Assembly (NCBI RefSeq): GCF_900176515.1
Contig: NZ_FWXV01000001.1
Coordinates: forward strand, 124,001 to 188,000
Source of the DNA: Kibdelosporangium aridum
GTDB taxonomy: Bacteria > Actinomycetota > Actinomycetes > Mycobacteriales > Pseudonocardiaceae
Direction: 5' to 3'
DNA: 64,000 nt
The translations under genes and the position numbers were made by a program. Below are positions 7,781-16,600 of the stretch, one piece after another. Below the pieces are notes generated by a model, which did not search any database, was not told the origin of the DNA, and was given only the letters and a program-made list of their open reading frames with translations. The stretch's first letter is position 1. Every line of letters starts with the position of its first letter.

Positions 7781-8512
7781 ATGGACGAAGAGAGTTTCCG
7801 CGCGGCACACCAGATGTACGTGACGATGTCGCAGGACCCCGACCGGCCGGACACGTTCACGTTGCTCGGCCTTGACTGGGACCTGCTGCCTGGCGTCTTC
7901 GCGCCGGTCTACCAGCCGATGACGGAGATCGTCACCAATTGGCTGCCATTCCCCGAAGGCGGCTCGTTCCTCGAAATGGGCTCAGGAACCGGAGTCACAG
8001 CGGTGACGGCAGCCTTGCGCGGCTGTGCGTCGGTGACCGCACTGGACATCGCGGCAGCGGCGGTGGAAAACACCCGCCGCAATGCGATTCGGCACGGTGT
8101 CGCCGATCGGGTACGGGTGCTGCGCAGCGACCTCTTCGACGCGCTCGCCCCTGGTGAACGGTTCGACATGATCGTGTGGAACTCCGATTTCATCGAGGCA
8201 CCAGAGGGCTTCGTACACGAGTCGGAGTTCCAACGGTCGTTCTTCGACCCCGGTTACGAAACCCACCGACGGTTCGTCGCCCAGGCGCCGCGACACGTCT
8301 CCGAAAACGGGAGGCTGTTGCTCGCGTTCAACAGGTTCGGCAATCAGGAACTGCTGCGGCAGTTCTGCGCGGACACCGGTCTCGAGATCGAAACACTGGA
8401 GACGGAATCCCGAGTGGTACGGACACCGGCGGCGACCCGCACGGTGGAGTTCTACCTGCTCGAGCTGACGCCGGCCGGCGGACGGACGTGGCTCGACCTG
8501 GCCGTCGCCTAG
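7781..8512 (+). CDS. Class I SAM-dependent methyltransferase
   Basis: This 243-residue Rossmann-fold methyltransferase has motif I at FLEMGSGTGVTAV (about residues 65-77), an acidic residue closing strand 2 in VTALDIA, and FDMIVWNSDFIEAPEG as motif IV. The overall layout resembles PrmC/HemK-type enzymes, but the usual NPPY is replaced by NSDF, so amide N-methylation of glutamine in release factors is not expected. It is the last gene of the unit beginning at 5478, five bases after the isomerase-like gene, and is followed by a hairpin. Confidence 0.8.
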   Translation: MDEESFRAAHQMYVTMSQDPDRPDTFTLLGLDWDLLPGVFAPVYQPMTEIVTNWLPFPEGGSFLEMGSGTGVTAVTAALRGCASVTALDIAAAAVENTRRNAIRHGVADRVRVLRSDLFDALAPGERFDMIVWNSDFIEAPEGFVHESEFQRSFFDPGYETHRRFVAQAPRHVSENGRLLLAFNRFGNQELLRQFCADTGLEIETLETESRVVRTPAATRTVEFYLLELTPAGGRTWLDLAVA

Positions 8513-8529
8513 TCGGAAGATCGCACGTG

Positions 8530-8560
8530 CGCTGGTCCCGCCGCACGGTGGGGCCAGCGT
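8530..8560. terminator. Hairpin ending the MFS-to-methyltransferase unit
   Basis: GCGCTGGTCCCGCC faces GGTGGGGCCAGCG with a four-base loop and two wobble or mismatched positions. It begins 18 bases after the methyltransferase stop. This separates the unit from the operon that starts at 8744, although readthrough cannot be excluded. Confidence 0.6.
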
Positions 8561-8634
8561 TTCGCATGCCCGGGCAGCGCATTGTCGCGCACTTTAATTG
8601 CCATGGATTTGCAACAGCTCTATGGTGGCGATAA

Positions 8635-8673
8635 ATCGTTCGAGCGCGGCCATTGAGCAGTTGAACGATGGCC
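8635..8673. promoter_or_regulatory. Inverted repeat upstream of the amino acid:carrier-protein operon
   Basis: ATCGTTC (8635-8641) and GAACGAT (8663-8669) form a perfect inverted repeat around a 21-bp spacer. GGCCAT (8648-8653) and ATGGCC (8668-8673) form a second pair inside it. The site lies about 75 bp before the first gene of the operon, in the only sizeable gap before it, so it may be an operator. The binding protein is unknown. No clear -35/-10 pair was identified. Confidence 0.4.
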
Positions 8674-8743
8674 CGGTTTTGTTCGAGTGACGTACATTCT
8701 CACCGCCGGACAACTGGGGTGAGAAAGGCGATATCCGGCAATT

Positions 8744-10006
8744 GTGAAGGGTTTTCCACTCGAGCCGCATATCGAGGACTTGATGATCCGCGTGATCGAT
8801 TATCGCGATCCCGTCGAGGGCTGCACCGGGCACCTCGTCTACGACGGCGACGGCTGTGCGCTCGCGGCCGGTGGCTTCCGGATGCGCAGCGGCGTGACCG
8901 AGCAGATGCTGCGGGGCCTTGCCAGCCGGATGACGCTGAAGCAGCGGGTTCTTGGCAGCAACGTCGACGGAGCCAAGTGCGGCATCGACTACGACCCGGC
9001 TGGCCCGGCTCGTGAGGCGGTGTTGACGAGGTTTGTCACGTTCCTTCGCGACGAACTGGCGACCCGCTACAGCATGGGCTGCGACATGGGCACCCGGTTC
9101 GACGAACTGGAACAGGTCGCGGCCGGTATCGGCCTGCCGTCGGTGAAATACGCCGTGCAGCGCGCGCAACGCCTGAGCGACAACGACTTCCGGAGTCGCA
9201 TGGCGGTGCTCAAGGCTCCGGTCGGCCGTAGGACCGTAGGGCAGCGGCGTGCTGGGCATGCGCTCGCGCATGCCGTGCTCGCTGCGGCCGATCACGCCGG
9301 ACACCGCGTAACCCGGTTGAGGTGCGGCATCCAGGGCTTCGGCAACCTCGGCCGGTCCGCGGCCGAGTCACTCGTGCAGGCGGGCGCGTGGGTGACGGCT
9401 GTCGCTGACGAATACGGCTGCGCGGCTGACCCGCGTGGCATCGACGTCACGGAGTTGCTCAAGCACGGCGACCGGCCGGTGGCGGCATCGGTTGCGCCAC
9501 AAGCACGGCTGCCAAGGGAGGCGTTGTTCGAACTGCCCGTTGACGTGCTTGTGCTGGCAGCCGTTGAGGATGCCGTGTCGCTAAGTCAAGCCGCCGCGCT
9601 GCCCGCGCCCATCGTGGTTGTCGGCGCCAACCGTGGCGTCAGCGATGCCGCTGAGCAGGTGCTCGCGTCACGCGGCGTGCTCGTCATCCCTGATTTCGTT
9701 GGGGGCGTTGGTGGTTCGGCGTCGATGGAGGTGTTGTTCGGCGCGCCGTCGACCCCGGAGCCGCACGAGGTGTTGGACAACCTCGCGTTCCTCATCCGCG
9801 AGCTGTGTGGTGACGTGCTGGCCGGCGCCAGGCAGCGTGACCTCACTCCGAGCCAGGTCGCCTCCGATATGGCGGCGGCAGCCGTGATCTCACCGCAGGG
9901 CCGCCCGTACGGTGCGAGCCCGTACGCCCGCCCCAGCAGACGTCCCAAGGGCAACCGCTTCGCCGCGGCCACCGCTCGAATGAACCGGGCTGGAGGAAAA
10001 GCATGA
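8744..10006 (+). CDS. Glu/Leu/Phe/Val dehydrogenase-like protein
   Basis: The 420-residue protein aligns with amino-acid dehydrogenases. An N-terminal dimerisation domain contains MTLKQRVLG followed by GAKCGIDYDP, the position of the catalytic-Lys glycine loop. A Rossmann domain follows with CGIQGFGNLGRSAAE (about residue 195) and a VIPDFVGGVGGSASMEV segment. The family interconverts amino and 2-oxo acids with NAD(P)H. The usual GGGKG and NAGGV motifs are altered, so the substrate is probably unusual. The GTG start at 8744 is weakly supported; ATG at 8783 is an alternative. The stop overlaps the next ATG. It probably provides or consumes an amino acid for the pathway. Confidence 0.75.
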   Translation: MKGFPLEPHIEDLMIRVIDYRDPVEGCTGHLVYDGDGCALAAGGFRMRSGVTEQMLRGLASRMTLKQRVLGSNVDGAKCGIDYDPAGPAREAVLTRFVTFLRDELATRYSMGCDMGTRFDELEQVAAGIGLPSVKYAVQRAQRLSDNDFRSRMAVLKAPVGRRTVGQRRAGHALAHAVLAAADHAGHRVTRLRCGIQGFGNLGRSAAESLVQAGAWVTAVADEYGCAADPRGIDVTELLKHGDRPVAASVAPQARLPREALFELPVDVLVLAAVEDAVSLSQAAALPAPIVVVGANRGVSDAAEQVLASRGVLVIPDFVGGVGGSASMEVLFGAPSTPEPHEVLDNLAFLIRELCGDVLAGARQRDLTPSQVASDMAAAAVISPQGRPYGASPYARPSRRPKGNRFAAATARMNRAGGKA

Positions 10007-11373
10007 CGTGCACGCACGAACGCAGCCACATCGTCGATTCGACGTTCTACGGCCACAACTACAGCACGCCAGCCAGTCACCGCATCTTCTGCGACCGATG
10101 CCGGTTCCAACGATGGCTGGACATCGAGGCGACGCTTGCGTTGGTACAGGCGGAGATCGGCATCATCCCGGCCGATGCCGCCGAGCGGATCGCGGCGTCG
10201 GCCAAGGTCGATCTGCTTGACCTCGACGCGGTGCGAGCCGAGATCCGCCGCACCCGGCATTCATTGGTCGGCCTGCTGCGGGTGTTCCAGGCCGCGTGTG
10301 GCGACGCGGGCGAGTTCGTGCACTACGGCGCGACCACGCAGGACATCCAGGACACCGGGCAGGCGCTGGAAATGCGGGACGTGCTCGACGAGATCGAGTC
10401 TGTACTCCGCCCGGTCGTCGCGACGTTGGCCGACATCGCCGATGAGCACGCCGACACGGTCGCGCTCGGCCGGACGCACGCGCGGCCCGCACTGCCGATC
10501 GGGTTCGGGCTCAAGGTCGCCGGCTGGATCGACGAGATCATGCGCGACTGCGAGCGGATCCGTGCCATGCGCGGCAGAGTCCTCGCGGCACAGCTGTTCG
10601 GCGGTGTCGGCACGATGGCGGGCTTCGGCGATGCCGCGCCGGATCTGCTCCAAGGCTTCGCGGCCCGGCTCGGGCTGACCGCGCCGCCGCTCGGTTGGCA
10701 CGTCGCCCGCGACCGGGTCGCCGAGTACGTCTCGACGCTGGCGATCACCGCGGGCACGTTGGGCCGCATCGGAGACGAGATCCGTACGCTGTCGCGGCCC
10801 GAGTTCGGTGAATTCGAGCTGGGCTGGCGCGATGGTCACGTCGGCAGCAGCACCATGCCGCACAAGCGCAATCCCGAAGCGTGCCAGCAGATTGTCGTAC
10901 TGGCCCGGTTGGCGGCCGCGTCGGTCAACACGGGACTGGCCGCGATGATCGGGGATCATGAACGTGATTCCCGTGCGCTACGGCTTGAGTGGGCCTGCAT
11001 CGCCGACGTATCCCATTACACGCTGGCGGCCTGTGCGATCGCGGAGTCGGTCATCGGTGGGCTTGCCGTCCGGCCGCAACGGATCGGCGAGAACGTCGCC
11101 GACGTCACCGAACAGGTGATCACCGAACGGCTGATGCTGGCGATGGGCCGTCACGTCGGCAAACAGACCGCCCATGAGCACGTCTACCAGCTCAGCCAGC
11201 GGGCGCAGTCGACGTCCACGCCCCTGCGGGAGTTGCTTGCGGAGCACGAGGTGGGCGCGCTGCTCAACGACGACGAACTGGCGCGCATCTTCGAGCCGTC
11301 GGGCTACCTCGGCCAGTCCGCTTCACTGACGAGGCGCACTGTCACCGAAGCCCGGAAGTGGCTCGGTCAATGA
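10003..11373 (+). CDS. PurB-like lyase of the fumarase/aspartase superfamily
   Basis: This 456-residue protein resembles adenylosuccinate lyase and 3-carboxymuconate cycloisomerase. It has HYGATTQDIQDTGQ, RTHARPALPI (general acid region) and the superfamily signature GSSTMPHKRNP carrying the flexible-loop Ser. In secondary metabolism such lyases release fumarate from N-succinyl or nitrosuccinate intermediates. Here the substrate is unknown and a housekeeping purine role is unlikely given the neighbours. A Cys-rich N-terminal stretch (CTHERSH, CDRC) is unusual. The ATG overlaps the stop of the dehydrogenase gene, and its own stop overlaps the JAMM start. Confidence 0.82.
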   Translation: MTCTHERSHIVDSTFYGHNYSTPASHRIFCDRCRFQRWLDIEATLALVQAEIGIIPADAAERIAASAKVDLLDLDAVRAEIRRTRHSLVGLLRVFQAACGDAGEFVHYGATTQDIQDTGQALEMRDVLDEIESVLRPVVATLADIADEHADTVALGRTHARPALPIGFGLKVAGWIDEIMRDCERIRAMRGRVLAAQLFGGVGTMAGFGDAAPDLLQGFAARLGLTAPPLGWHVARDRVAEYVSTLAITAGTLGRIGDEIRTLSRPEFGEFELGWRDGHVGSSTMPHKRNPEACQQIVVLARLAAASVNTGLAAMIGDHERDSRALRLEWACIADVSHYTLAACAIAESVIGGLAVRPQRIGENVADVTEQVITERLMLAMGRHVGKQTAHEHVYQLSQRAQSTSTPLRELLAEHEVGALLNDDELARIFEPSGYLGQSASLTRRTVTEARKWLGQ

Positions 11374-11918
11374 CGCTGTCCGAGGTGCGGGAGATTGTGT
11401 TGCCGCGCATGCATTACGCGACCGTGGTCGGGCACGTCGTGCGCAAGCTGACCGGCCACTTCATCGACGGCGAGACCGTGGAGCGCAAGGCGTTCGGGAT
11501 GCTCGCGGGCAGGCAGCGCGGCGCGACCCTGCATGTCGCCGGGGCGTTCCCGTTGCTGGTCAACCAGCGGCAGGACCCGGACCGGCGCGCGGAAATGGAC
11601 GAAGTCGTCAACGGATACGCGATCCCGTCGGAAACACCGAACGCGCAACGCGGCTGGATCGCCCATCCCGCTGAGCTGCTTGCCATCGAGCGTGCGTGCG
11701 ACGAGGTCGATCTGGTCGTGTTCGGCAACTACCACACGCATCGAGTGGCGTGGCCGCACGATCCGCGCCGCGACACCTGCACTCAGCTCGACCGGGTGCT
11801 GGCCGACGGCTGTGGCCAGTGGACGTTCATCGTGTCGGCCGTCGACCTGCACCAGCCGTCAATCCGCGCGTTCTACGAGGCCGACAACGACGCGGAGGCG
11901 AGCATCCGGCTCACCTGA
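11370..11918 (+). CDS. JAMM/MPN-domain metalloprotein
   Basis: The 182-residue protein has a JAMM-like arrangement: a Glu in the N-terminal FIDGETVERKAFGML stretch, then YHTHR and WPHDPRRDTCTQLD, giving His-x-His and a downstream Asp for zinc. Bacterial JAMM proteins trim carrier proteins (QbsD in thioquinolobactin, Mec+ with CysO) or deubiquitinate-like partners. The usual Ser of the SxxD pair is replaced. No ThiS-like carrier is present here, so the target may be the ACP-bound intermediate; that is inference. It is coupled to the upstream lyase by ATGA. Confidence 0.65.
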   Translation: MTLSEVREIVLPRMHYATVVGHVVRKLTGHFIDGETVERKAFGMLAGRQRGATLHVAGAFPLLVNQRQDPDRRAEMDEVVNGYAIPSETPNAQRGWIAHPAELLAIERACDEVDLVVFGNYHTHRVAWPHDPRRDTCTQLDRVLADGCGQWTFIVSAVDLHQPSIRAFYEADNDAEASIRLT

Positions 11919-11931
11919 AGGGGAGATGCAC

Positions 11932-12609
11932 ATGAGCACCACCGACACCTACGACGAAGTGCTGCAGTTCCACGGCCACGCGTGCCCCGGCGCCGCAGTG
12001 GGCGTGCGGATGGCCGAGGTCGTCCTCGCGCATTTCGGCCGGAACAGCCCGGAGAACCGGATCGTGGCTGTCAGCGAGACCGACTCCTGCTCAGTCGACG
12101 CCATCCAGGTCGTCACGGGATGCACCTACGGCACTCGCACCCTGGTGCACGAGGACAACGGCAAGAACGCGTTCACGTTCTGGCGTACATCGGATGGCAC
12201 CGGTATCAGGGTGAAGGCCAAGCCAGGCACTGATGCCGTGCGTAGCGACGAGATCTGGGCGCTGGCGGACAAGGTGGAGGGCGGCACAGCGACCGAGGTC
12301 GAGGTCACCAAGTTCAACGAGCTGCAAGCCGCACGTATCGAGCGCATTCTCGCCGCCGACGCCGCCGACATCCTGGAAACAGAGGAGATCAACGGGACAG
12401 CGCCCGCGCGTAAACCGCTGTACCGCTACGACACCTGCGTCGACTGTGGCGAACTGACCAGCATCGCCACGCTGCACAACCACCGTGGCCGGTTGATCTG
12501 CCCGGCCTGTCACCTCGAGGCGCACGGCGGCCAACTGCCCGTCGGACACGGCCATGGGCACGGACACGGTCATGGCCACGACCACCCGGACTACAAGCCC
12601 GGCCACTGA
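11932..12609 (+). CDS. FmdE-like metal-binding protein with a His-rich tail
   Basis: This 225-residue protein resembles the E subunit of formylmethanofuran dehydrogenase. It has FHGHACPGAAVGVRMAE, TDSCSVDAIQVVTGCT and GKNAFTFW in the main domain, then a four-Cys zinc ribbon (CVDC...CPAC) near residue 170. The last 20 residues are an alternating Gly-His tail. Family members lie outside methanogenesis too, and their role is unclear. The tail suggests metal storage or delivery (Zn, Ni or Co). AAGGGGAG fixes the ATG at 11932. Its neighbours suggest that it serves a metalloenzyme of this pathway. Confidence 0.75.
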   Translation: MSTTDTYDEVLQFHGHACPGAAVGVRMAEVVLAHFGRNSPENRIVAVSETDSCSVDAIQVVTGCTYGTRTLVHEDNGKNAFTFWRTSDGTGIRVKAKPGTDAVRSDEIWALADKVEGGTATEVEVTKFNELQAARIERILAADAADILETEEINGTAPARKPLYRYDTCVDCGELTSIATLHNHRGRLICPACHLEAHGGQLPVGHGHGHGHGHGHDHPDYKPGH

Positions 12610-12621
12610 AAGGCAGCACGC

Positions 12622-13725
12622 ATGCTCGACGATCTGTCCGCCGTGTTCGAGGCGCCCATCGACAGCCCGCCCGACGCCGACGAGCTGGTGACCGCGACGA
12701 TGACGTGGCACTTCTCGCCAGCCACGGGCAGCCCGTTCTGGCTCGGCAAGCTGCCCGGACTCGGCTTCGACCCGACTTCCGATGTGAAGACAGTCGCCGA
12801 TCTCGCGTTGTTCGACACAATCGCGGTCGATTGGAGCCGTGTTCCCGCAGCCGATCTCATTCCGCGGGGCTGCCTCGACGGCAGGCAGTTCGGCGTCTAC
12901 GAGTCCGGCGGCACGACCGGCGCGCCGAAGCGGATCGTGGACGCGGTGTGCCGTCGCCGCAACGTCGAGTTCCAGAGCATGCTGCTCGACGAGCAGGATT
13001 TCCCGCGCAGCACGAGCAACGAGGGATGGCTGCACATCGGGCCGACTGGCCCGCATGTGATGTCCAAGAACGTCGGCAACGTCGCCGAGTTGCGCGGGTT
13101 TCTCCGGTACTTCGTCGACCTCGACCCGCGGTGGGTGAAAAAGCTTGCCGCGCAAGGACGGCAGGACGAGTTCGACCGCTACCTCGGGCACATCCTCGAC
13201 CAGGTCGCCGACGTGCTCGCGTCACAACCGATCCGCGCGATCTCCACAACGCCAAGGGTGCTGGAGCGGATCGTGGCACGCCCGGACGTGTACCGGCTGA
13301 TGAAGGAGAAAGTGCGCGGCATCATCTGGGGCGGCACCAGTATGGACGGTGAAACGCTGCGGTTGCTTGAGCACGAGGCATTCCCCGACGCGACACTGGC
13401 GGGTGCGTACGGCAACACGATGATGGGCGTTGCGCCGCAACGCACCCGTGTTGAGGGCGATCCTTCGCCTTGTGTGTTCCGGCCGTACTTCCCGTACACG
13501 ATCATCGAAGTGGTCGACAAGGAAACCGGTACGACACCGCAACCGGTCGACGCCAGCGGCCGGGTCAAGATCACCACGATGACACGGGAGCAGTTCCTCC
13601 CGCCCACGCTGGAACGTGACGTCGTGACACGGCGAGCGCCAGTCGGTGGATACGCGGGAATCGAGGTGTCGGAGGTTCGGCCGGACGCGATCGCGGGGGA
13701 GACCATCACGGAAGGCGTGTACTGA
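12622..13725 (+). CDS. Compact adenylate-forming enzyme (phenazine-antibiotic/LuxE-like)
   Basis: The 367-residue protein belongs to the ANL superfamily, with the phosphate-binding loop YESGGTTGAPKR near residue 95, GGTSMDGETLRLLE and AYGNTMMG. It is shorter than CoA ligases and lacks a normal C-terminal subdomain, as do LuxE-type acyl-protein synthetases and the proteins called phenazine antibiotic biosynthesis protein. It probably activates a carboxylic acid as an acyl adenylate. The next gene encodes a reductase and is joined by a one-base TGATG overlap, so the pair may act as a carboxylic-acid reductase system like LuxE/LuxC. Confidence 0.75.
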   Translation: MLDDLSAVFEAPIDSPPDADELVTATMTWHFSPATGSPFWLGKLPGLGFDPTSDVKTVADLALFDTIAVDWSRVPAADLIPRGCLDGRQFGVYESGGTTGAPKRIVDAVCRRRNVEFQSMLLDEQDFPRSTSNEGWLHIGPTGPHVMSKNVGNVAELRGFLRYFVDLDPRWVKKLAAQGRQDEFDRYLGHILDQVADVLASQPIRAISTTPRVLERIVARPDVYRLMKEKVRGIIWGGTSMDGETLRLLEHEAFPDATLAGAYGNTMMGVAPQRTRVEGDPSPCVFRPYFPYTIIEVVDKETGTTPQPVDASGRVKITTMTREQFLPPTLERDVVTRRAPVGGYAGIEVSEVRPDAIAGETITEGVY

Positions 13726-15095
13726 TGCACCACATTCCGCTCATCAGAGCAGGCGAAGCCACGCCTTCCGCGGCGAGCGACGTTCTGCGCGGAGTGGACG
13801 GAACTCCACTAGCCACAGTGGACATGGCGCCGCCGCTTGCCGCGACGCTGACCATCGCACGGCTGCGGGAACAGCACCCGCTCGGTGACCCGCCACCGCC
13901 GGACGTGATCAAGGCCGCGGGCGAACTGTTCGCCACCGGCACCCTCAACGGGCTCACTCCTGAGAAGTACTGCGAGCTGCATGCACGCAGCGCGGGCGTG
14001 CCGATCTCGGTGTCCCAGCACAGTCTCACCGACGTCGCGCGTACGTGTGCCAAGGTGGGCGCTCGGCTCGCGGCCGAGCGTCCCGCGGGGGCTTTGGGTG
14101 CTCCGGAACCCGGCGAGATCAGGGCGGTGTGGTTGCGGCGCGGGGACATCATGTCGGTGATCGCGCCGAGCAACAACCCAGGCACCCACACCCAATGGAT
14201 CCATGCGCTGGCCTTCGGCTACCAACTGGTGATCCGGCCGGGATCGCGGGACGTACTGACCCCGGCCAGGCTGATCGCGGCGTTGCTGACCGCTGGCGTC
14301 GAGCCGTCACGGTTGTCGCTGCTGCCAGGCGGGCACGCCACCGCCGATGCCCTTGTCGATGCTGCGGACGTGAGCCTCGTGTTCGGCGGCGACGCGGCAG
14401 CGCGGCGCTATGGCACTGACCCGAGCGTTGTGCTGCGCGGGCCTGGCCGGTCGAAGATCCTGCACACCGGCGACCTCACCGACGACGTACTGGACGTGAT
14501 GTACGAATCCGTGGCCTTCGACGCAGGTCTGCGCTGTACCAACACAACCGCGGTACTCACCGACGGCGATCCGCGTGAACTCGCCGAGGCGCTCGCCACC
14601 CGGCTGAGCAAGCTGACTCCTGCGCCACCGCAGTCACCCGCTGCCCAACTTCCAGTGTTACCAGTCGAACAGGCCCGCGCGATGCGTGCACACCTTGACT
14701 CCGTACGGGCAGGTGCCGTCGATGTGGCAGCGGAAGGTGATGGAGTTGCCGACCTCGGTGACGGTTCTGCGGCCCTGCGGCCGGCTGTGCTGCACTGCGA
14801 CCGGTCCGATCACCCAGGCAGGCGGGTCGAGTTGCCGTTCCCGTGCGTGTGGGTGCTGCCGTGGAGCCGCGCGGACGGTATGGCGCCGCTGAAGGACACG
14901 CTCGCGCTGACGATCATGAGCGACGACGAGTCGCTGGCGCTTGCCGCGCTCGGTGAGCGTTCCATCCGTAAGGTCGTCTTCGGGCCGATCCCGACGTACG
15001 AAGCCGGTCCGGTCAGCCCACACGACGGCTACCTGAGCCAGGACCTGATGGAGGTCCGCGCCTATGGCACGGTCTCCTCGGGCAGCAGGCAGTGA
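13725..15095 (+). CDS. Aldehyde-dehydrogenase-superfamily acyl reductase (LuxC-like)
   Basis: This 456-residue protein has an ALDH-like fold. VIAPSNNPGTHTQW near residue 145 is the cofactor/Asn region, and AGLRCTNTT near residue 270 carries the likely catalytic Cys. It most resembles LuxC-type reductases that take an activated acyl group to the aldehyde with NADPH. Overlap with the adenylating gene suggests a functional pair. A TTA codon occurs at 14658-14660. The stop lies six bases before the antisense TrmO gene. An oxidative ALDH role cannot be excluded. Confidence 0.75.
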   Translation: MHHIPLIRAGEATPSAASDVLRGVDGTPLATVDMAPPLAATLTIARLREQHPLGDPPPPDVIKAAGELFATGTLNGLTPEKYCELHARSAGVPISVSQHSLTDVARTCAKVGARLAAERPAGALGAPEPGEIRAVWLRRGDIMSVIAPSNNPGTHTQWIHALAFGYQLVIRPGSRDVLTPARLIAALLTAGVEPSRLSLLPGGHATADALVDAADVSLVFGGDAAARRYGTDPSVVLRGPGRSKILHTGDLTDDVLDVMYESVAFDAGLRCTNTTAVLTDGDPRELAEALATRLSKLTPAPPQSPAAQLPVLPVEQARAMRAHLDSVRAGAVDVAAEGDGVADLGDGSAALRPAVLHCDRSDHPGRRVELPFPCVWVLPWSRADGMAPLKDTLALTIMSDDESLALAALGERSIRKVVFGPIPTYEAGPVSPHDGYLSQDLMEVRAYGTVSSGSRQ

Positions 15096-15100
15096 TGGCG

Positions 15101-15532
15101 TCAGCCCGGCGCGGTGTCGATGCCACGCACCCACGGCTTGATGTCGAGCACCGGCGTGCCGTTGGCCAGGTCGACGCCTTCGAACTCGACGCGGTTGCCA
15201 TCGATGCTCACGATCCGCACCAGGCTCATGCCGATGCGGTTCGGTCGTACTGGCGAGCGGGTCGAGAACACGCCGGTGGGTCGTTGGCCGCCACGCGGAA
15301 CGCAGTGCAGCGAGTCCATGGCGTCGTCGTCCTGCGCGTGCAGCCAGCTCACCAGCCAGATGTGGCGACCGGCCGTGAGCCCGTCCAGTCCGTCGGCGAA
15401 GCGGTCGAACACGACGAGCGTGCCTCGCTCGGCGTAGTTCTCCGCCGCCTGAGCCGGAGCTTGCGACGGGTCGGCGAAGGCCGTCTCGACCACTCCGATC
15501 GGCGTGACCTCAATGGGTGCGTGGTGTGTCAC
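15101..15532 (-). CDS. TrmO/YaeB-family protein, antisense within the operon
   Basis: This 143-residue single-domain protein resembles TrmO, the SAM-dependent enzyme that N6-methylates t6A37 of tRNA. It has VTPIGVVETAF, the WLVSWLHAQDDD region, RPNRIGMSLVRIV and DIKPWVRGID. Bacterial TrmO proteins are often longer; short forms like this exist in actinobacteria. It is the only minus-strand gene between 5478 and 18626, filling the gap between the reductase and the KAS III-like gene. It may be a passenger, or it may modify a small molecule. Confidence 0.75.
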   Translation of the reverse strand: MTHHAPIEVTPIGVVETAFADPSQAPAQAAENYAERGTLVVFDRFADGLDGLTAGRHIWLVSWLHAQDDDAMDSLHCVPRGGQRPTGVFSTRSPVRPNRIGMSLVRIVSIDGNRVEFEGVDLANGTPVLDIKPWVRGIDTAPG

Positions 15533-15552
15533 GGCGCTGATGGTAGAAGGAC

Positions 15553-16581
15553 GTGGAAGCGATGAGGCTGCCCCAACCGACAGGCATCGCCGCCGCCGTG
15601 GTCTGGCTCCCGCCGCAACGGCATACGGCTGCCGACGCCATCGCCGCGGGCGTGCTGGACGAGCCGATGGCGGCCCGGATCGGCTATCGCGAGCTGACCG
15701 TCAGTGCCCTTGCGCCGCCGGAGATGGCCGTGCTGGCCGCACGCAAGGCGGTCGCCGACGCTGGCTGCCGGGCGGAGGACATCGGGTTTCTCGCGCATGC
15801 CTCCCTTTACCACCAGGGCCACGACTTCTGGTCAGCACCGCACTACATCGCCAACGAGATCGGCGCGTCGACCGCGATTCCCGTCGGGGTACAGCAGACT
15901 TCCAACGGTGCGGCCGCTGCCATCGACATCGCGCTGGCCCGCATGGTCATCGACCCGGACGCGGCATTGTCCCTTGTGACCACTGCTGATCGGTTCGCGC
16001 CGCCTGGATTCGACCGCTGGTCAAGCGACTTCGACGTGGCGTACGGCGACGCCGCCACAGCGCTGCTGCTCACCACGGGCGATGCGCCCTATCAACTCCT
16101 GGCGTCGGCGACGGTCGCCGGGTCACGCTTCGAGCGTGTCTACCGCGGCGACGACCCGTTCAGCTCCGCACCGCGTTCCGGCGCCGTTGACGTACGGCGC
16201 ACCAAGCTGGCGTTCCGTGGTTCCGGGGAACTTCCGCTGCTGGCGGCAACCGTGCGTTCGTCCGTGCACCGGGTGGTCCGGCATGTGCTGGCCGACATGG
16301 ACATGACCGTGACCGACCCACGGGTGCGGTACTTGACGCTGCCGCGCATCGGAACCGGAGCCTTGGCCGAGTTGTACGAGGGTCCGGTCGCCGAGTTGGA
16401 GCTGGCCAGTACCGAGGTGCTCGACCTCGGCCGCGAGACCGGGCACCTCGGTGCGGGCGACTCCATCGCGAACCTCGCGGACATCGACGCGGCGGGGATG
16501 CTCGCCCCGGGCGAAATCGTGTTGCTGCTCAGTGTCGGAAACGGCTTCACATGGTCATGTCTTGCGGTACGCAGGCAGTAG
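15553..16581 (+). CDS. KAS III-like protein lacking the Cys-His-Asn triad
   Basis: The 342-residue protein has the thiolase fold of KAS III. Against the intact KAS III at 32282-33271, the catalytic CSG becomes SNG (VQQTSNGAAAA, near residue 117), the AHQAN His region becomes TLPRIG, and GNTAA becomes GHLGA. All three catalytic residues are therefore replaced. Such proteins may act as acyltransferases (DpsC has Ser for Cys) or as partners. GTG at 15553 follows AGAAGG; ATG nine bases later is also possible. It probably joins or transfers an acyl group made by the neighbouring enzymes. Confidence 0.78.
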   Translation: MEAMRLPQPTGIAAAVVWLPPQRHTAADAIAAGVLDEPMAARIGYRELTVSALAPPEMAVLAARKAVADAGCRAEDIGFLAHASLYHQGHDFWSAPHYIANEIGASTAIPVGVQQTSNGAAAAIDIALARMVIDPDAALSLVTTADRFAPPGFDRWSSDFDVAYGDAATALLLTTGDAPYQLLASATVAGSRFERVYRGDDPFSSAPRSGAVDVRRTKLAFRGSGELPLLAATVRSSVHRVVRHVLADMDMTVTDPRVRYLTLPRIGTGALAELYEGPVAELELASTEVLDLGRETGHLGAGDSIANLADIDAAGMLAPGEIVLLLSVGNGFTWSCLAVRRQ

Positions 16582-16600
16582 GACGACGAAAGGAACGGGC

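Noticed and set aside
11932..12609. Sign of methanogenesis-type C1 metabolism
   Set aside because: No other formylmethanofuran dehydrogenase subunits are nearby; FmdE-like proteins occur in many bacteria without that pathway.
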